Assembly (NCBI GenBank): GCA_947627525.1
Contig: CANQWJ010000057.1
Coordinates: forward strand, 1-7,703
DNA: 7,703 nucleotides
From: an uncultured Bacilli bacterium
GTDB taxonomy: Bacteria > Bacillota_I > Bacilli_A > RF39 > UBA660
Direction: 5' to 3'
Below the pieces are notes generated by a model. The model saw only the letters and a list, made by a program, of their open reading frames with translations, made no database searches and was not told where the DNA came from. The translations under genes and the position numbers were made by a program. How positions within the stretch are numbered: the stretch's first letter is position 1; the number at the start of each line of letters is the position of its first letter. Of this stretch, positions 6,121 to 7,703 are shown piece by piece.

Positions 6121-7682
6121 TCCCCTTCTTTAAAATCCTTTTTCTTAACTTTGATTGAAGGTGATTCTTTTTTTAATAATTGATCACGAACACCACATAA
6201 TACTTTTAACGAATTATTATCATGTTTTGTTATATTTTCATCAATTAACTCTAATAAAGATTTAGGAATAACACTAAATATACCTTCTTCATCACTACTG
6301 ATTTGGGCAGCAATTAATTTTTCTCTAAATGGTTCAAAGATAATATTGAGATTACCTAAGTCGCGCATATAAATGGAACCCGTTGTCGATTCATCAATCT
6401 GCGCATATTTTCCTGAAAAAATAAATTGCTTTTGCTGCCAACGTTTATGACAACTTTCCAAAGATAACTTTTCCGTAACACGTTCATTGTAATCACTAAA
6501 GTCTTGATATAAAACGCTTCCACTTTTAGATAAGAAAATACGGGAACTTCCAATTTTTTGAATCATCGCAACATAATGATCCTCTTCTTTTTTTAGATAT
6601 GTTTCCACAGCATGACGATGTTCATGATCAATGGAAAGATCAAACATATCATAGTCAGCAGTTAAAGGTAGTAAGCAAATAATAAATTGTGGTTGATCAT
6701 AATCAAGATTTTCTTCATCAATTTGCACAGTATGAGTTTGAAAACCTAAAACATTAGTAATAGTATTATCATAAGGATTGAGTTGATAATCATTAATTAC
6801 ACAAATATCAGCTGCTAACATATCCGCAAAATTCTTAACATTATCTTCAATTTGATAACAATATAAATAAGTTACTTTTTCTTCATCAGGTAAATACTCT
6901 TTAAAACGATCTATATCATACCAATTACCATAATATTCTTCACCAAAATAAATATTTTTTCCAAAGCATAAATCATTATCAGGATTTATACTTGTTCCTT
7001 CAGATTTATCATAACCCACTCTCTTTAAATAACTATAACGCGCACGACAAATTCCTTCTTTCCAAGTAGTAGAAACATTAGGGTCTTCTAATTGTCTTGT
7101 AAATTCTGGACGAAAGAAAACTAATAAATTTTTATGAGGTAAACTTTTTTCACTAAGGTAGCCAGTTGGACTATCATAATGATCAATATAGATATCGTCA
7201 TCAATCTCTTCTTCTACTTTCTCATTAATAACACCAAGTTCTTCATAGATAGAAATCATTTCTTTTTCAAGACGTGAAGCATACTCCAAATACTTTTCCG
7301 GATTAAACATCATTCGTTCTAAAATTCTTAACTTAAAATCATCTAAAAGTTTCTTAAAATATTCTGAATATTTTGAAAATTCACCTTTAAAACCCAATTT
7401 TTTTAAAATATTTTTTTGCTTTCTTAAATCTTCACCAGCAAAAGCCCATATTCCATCTTTTAATTGTTTTATTTCATCATCATCAATAAATAATGTCTTA
7501 ACAAAATTATCTAGTTCCTCATCTTCAACAATAATTCTATCATTCCTAATTTTTATTTTAGATAAGGGACAACCAATATCTACTAATGTATCAATAATGG
7601 CATAGATATAACCTCTTTTTTTTCTTTCATCAACATATTCTCTTAAAGTACTTGGGGTAACAAAAAAACAATATTTTAAACG

Positions 7683-7685
7683 CTA
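7683..7685 (-). other. premature in-frame amber stop
   Basis: TAG interrupts an alignable reading frame. TAG is used as the genuine stop of the NodB-like gene (1842-1840) and of the 587-aa paralog (4348-4346), so it is not evidently a sense codon in this organism. Confidence 0.7.
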
Positions 7686-7703
7686 AAAAACATCGGTGAT
7701 GTG

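Larger units (their letters stand above)
6111..7703 (-). pseudogene. HExRH putative zinc metallopeptidase, first visible paralog, interrupted by in-frame TAG and cut by the window edge
   Basis: From the window edge the frame reads HITDVF, then TAG (7685-7683), then RLKYCFFVTPSTLREYV and on without a stop for 524 codons. The residues on both sides of the TAG align without gaps to the N-terminal region of the 533-aa sister (HITKNLEKLQLGFYVTP), where the stop position holds a Glu; a GAG to TAG change is the simplest origin. No start with a ribosome binding site lies between the stop and the first downstream ATGs, and the TTG at 7397 is a conserved internal Leu (LGF, also in the 587-aa sister). 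All core motifs remain: WAFAGEDL and LKKLGF, ICRARYSYLKRVGY, GNWYDIDRFKEYLP, DHEHRH (residues 359-364 of the visible frame), YNERVTEKL, LNIIFEPFREKL, IPKSLL, Lys-rich tail. Intact motifs suggest a recent mutation, a sequence error, or stop read-through. Confidence 0.75.

Noticed and set aside
6356..6553. Minus-strand frame of 65 codons.
   Set aside because: Out-of-frame shadow inside the first paralog, whose frame carries the conserved motifs here.
7395..7397. TTG as the start of a 428-aa protein.
   Set aside because: No ribosome binding site, and the frame with family homology continues more than 90 codons upstream; this Leu is part of a conserved LGF block.
7683..7685. TAG read as a sense codon (altered genetic code).
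   Set aside because: Two other genes here end naturally at TAG with a downstream gene starting within bases or a terminator following, so TAG behaves as a stop.
1..7703. tRNA, rRNA, CRISPR array, insertion sequence or attachment site.
   Set aside because: No repeat-spacer pattern, transposase motif, terminal inverted repeats or tRNA-like cloverleaf noticed; almost all of the window is coding.

Overview
The window is very AT-rich, and every gene I can support is read from the minus strand, so transcription runs from position 7703 towards 1. A spoIIGA-sigE pair (pro-sigma-E and its processing protease) marks the source as an endospore-forming or sporulation-derived low-GC Bacillota. Low-complexity AT-rich coding, a degenerate deacetylase of the type I associate with uncultured gut Bacilli, and lineage-specific paralogs suggest an uncultured Bacilli lineage (RF39-like is my guess). 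Stops used are TAA and TAG; no gene ends in TGA, tryptophan is encoded by TGG, and nothing suggests a recoded genetic code.

Layout in transcription order. (1) 7703-2730: three tandem paralogs of a protein family I do not recognise. All share an N-terminal block (LIE-[ST]-YV-x-QYGEKYR in the two complete copies), a VT-xx-G block and a C-terminal HExRH ... YNE core that looks like a zinc metallopeptidase site. The first copy is cut by the window edge and carries an in-frame TAG at 7683-7685, with homology to its sisters on both sides of the stop. The other two (587 and 533 aa) are intact and tightly spaced. (2) 2688-1840: a membrane-anchored NodB-like (polysaccharide deacetylase) protein that has lost the expected metal and catalytic residues. 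It closes with a 14-bp terminator hairpin. A perfect 10-bp inverted repeat sits over its start codon. (3) 1837-347: the spoIIGA-sigE operon. Its putative promoter resembles the Spo0A-activated spoIIG promoter: an exact 0A box (TGTCGAA) overlaps a -35-like element about 21 bp from TATACT, and the box lies inside the terminator stem of the preceding gene. The two genes overlap by one base (TAATG). (4) 270-1: the 5' part of a type IV prepilin-like gene with a long lysine/arginine-rich leader, continuing out of the window.

How it fits together: the central module is the early mother-cell sporulation switch, in which SpoIIGA removes the hydrophobic pro-sequence of SigE. The metallopeptidase-like array and the pseudo-deacetylase form a likely separate upstream transcription unit; any link to sporulation is positional inference only. 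The most novel content is the tandem HExRH family and the compact terminator/0A-box promoter joint.
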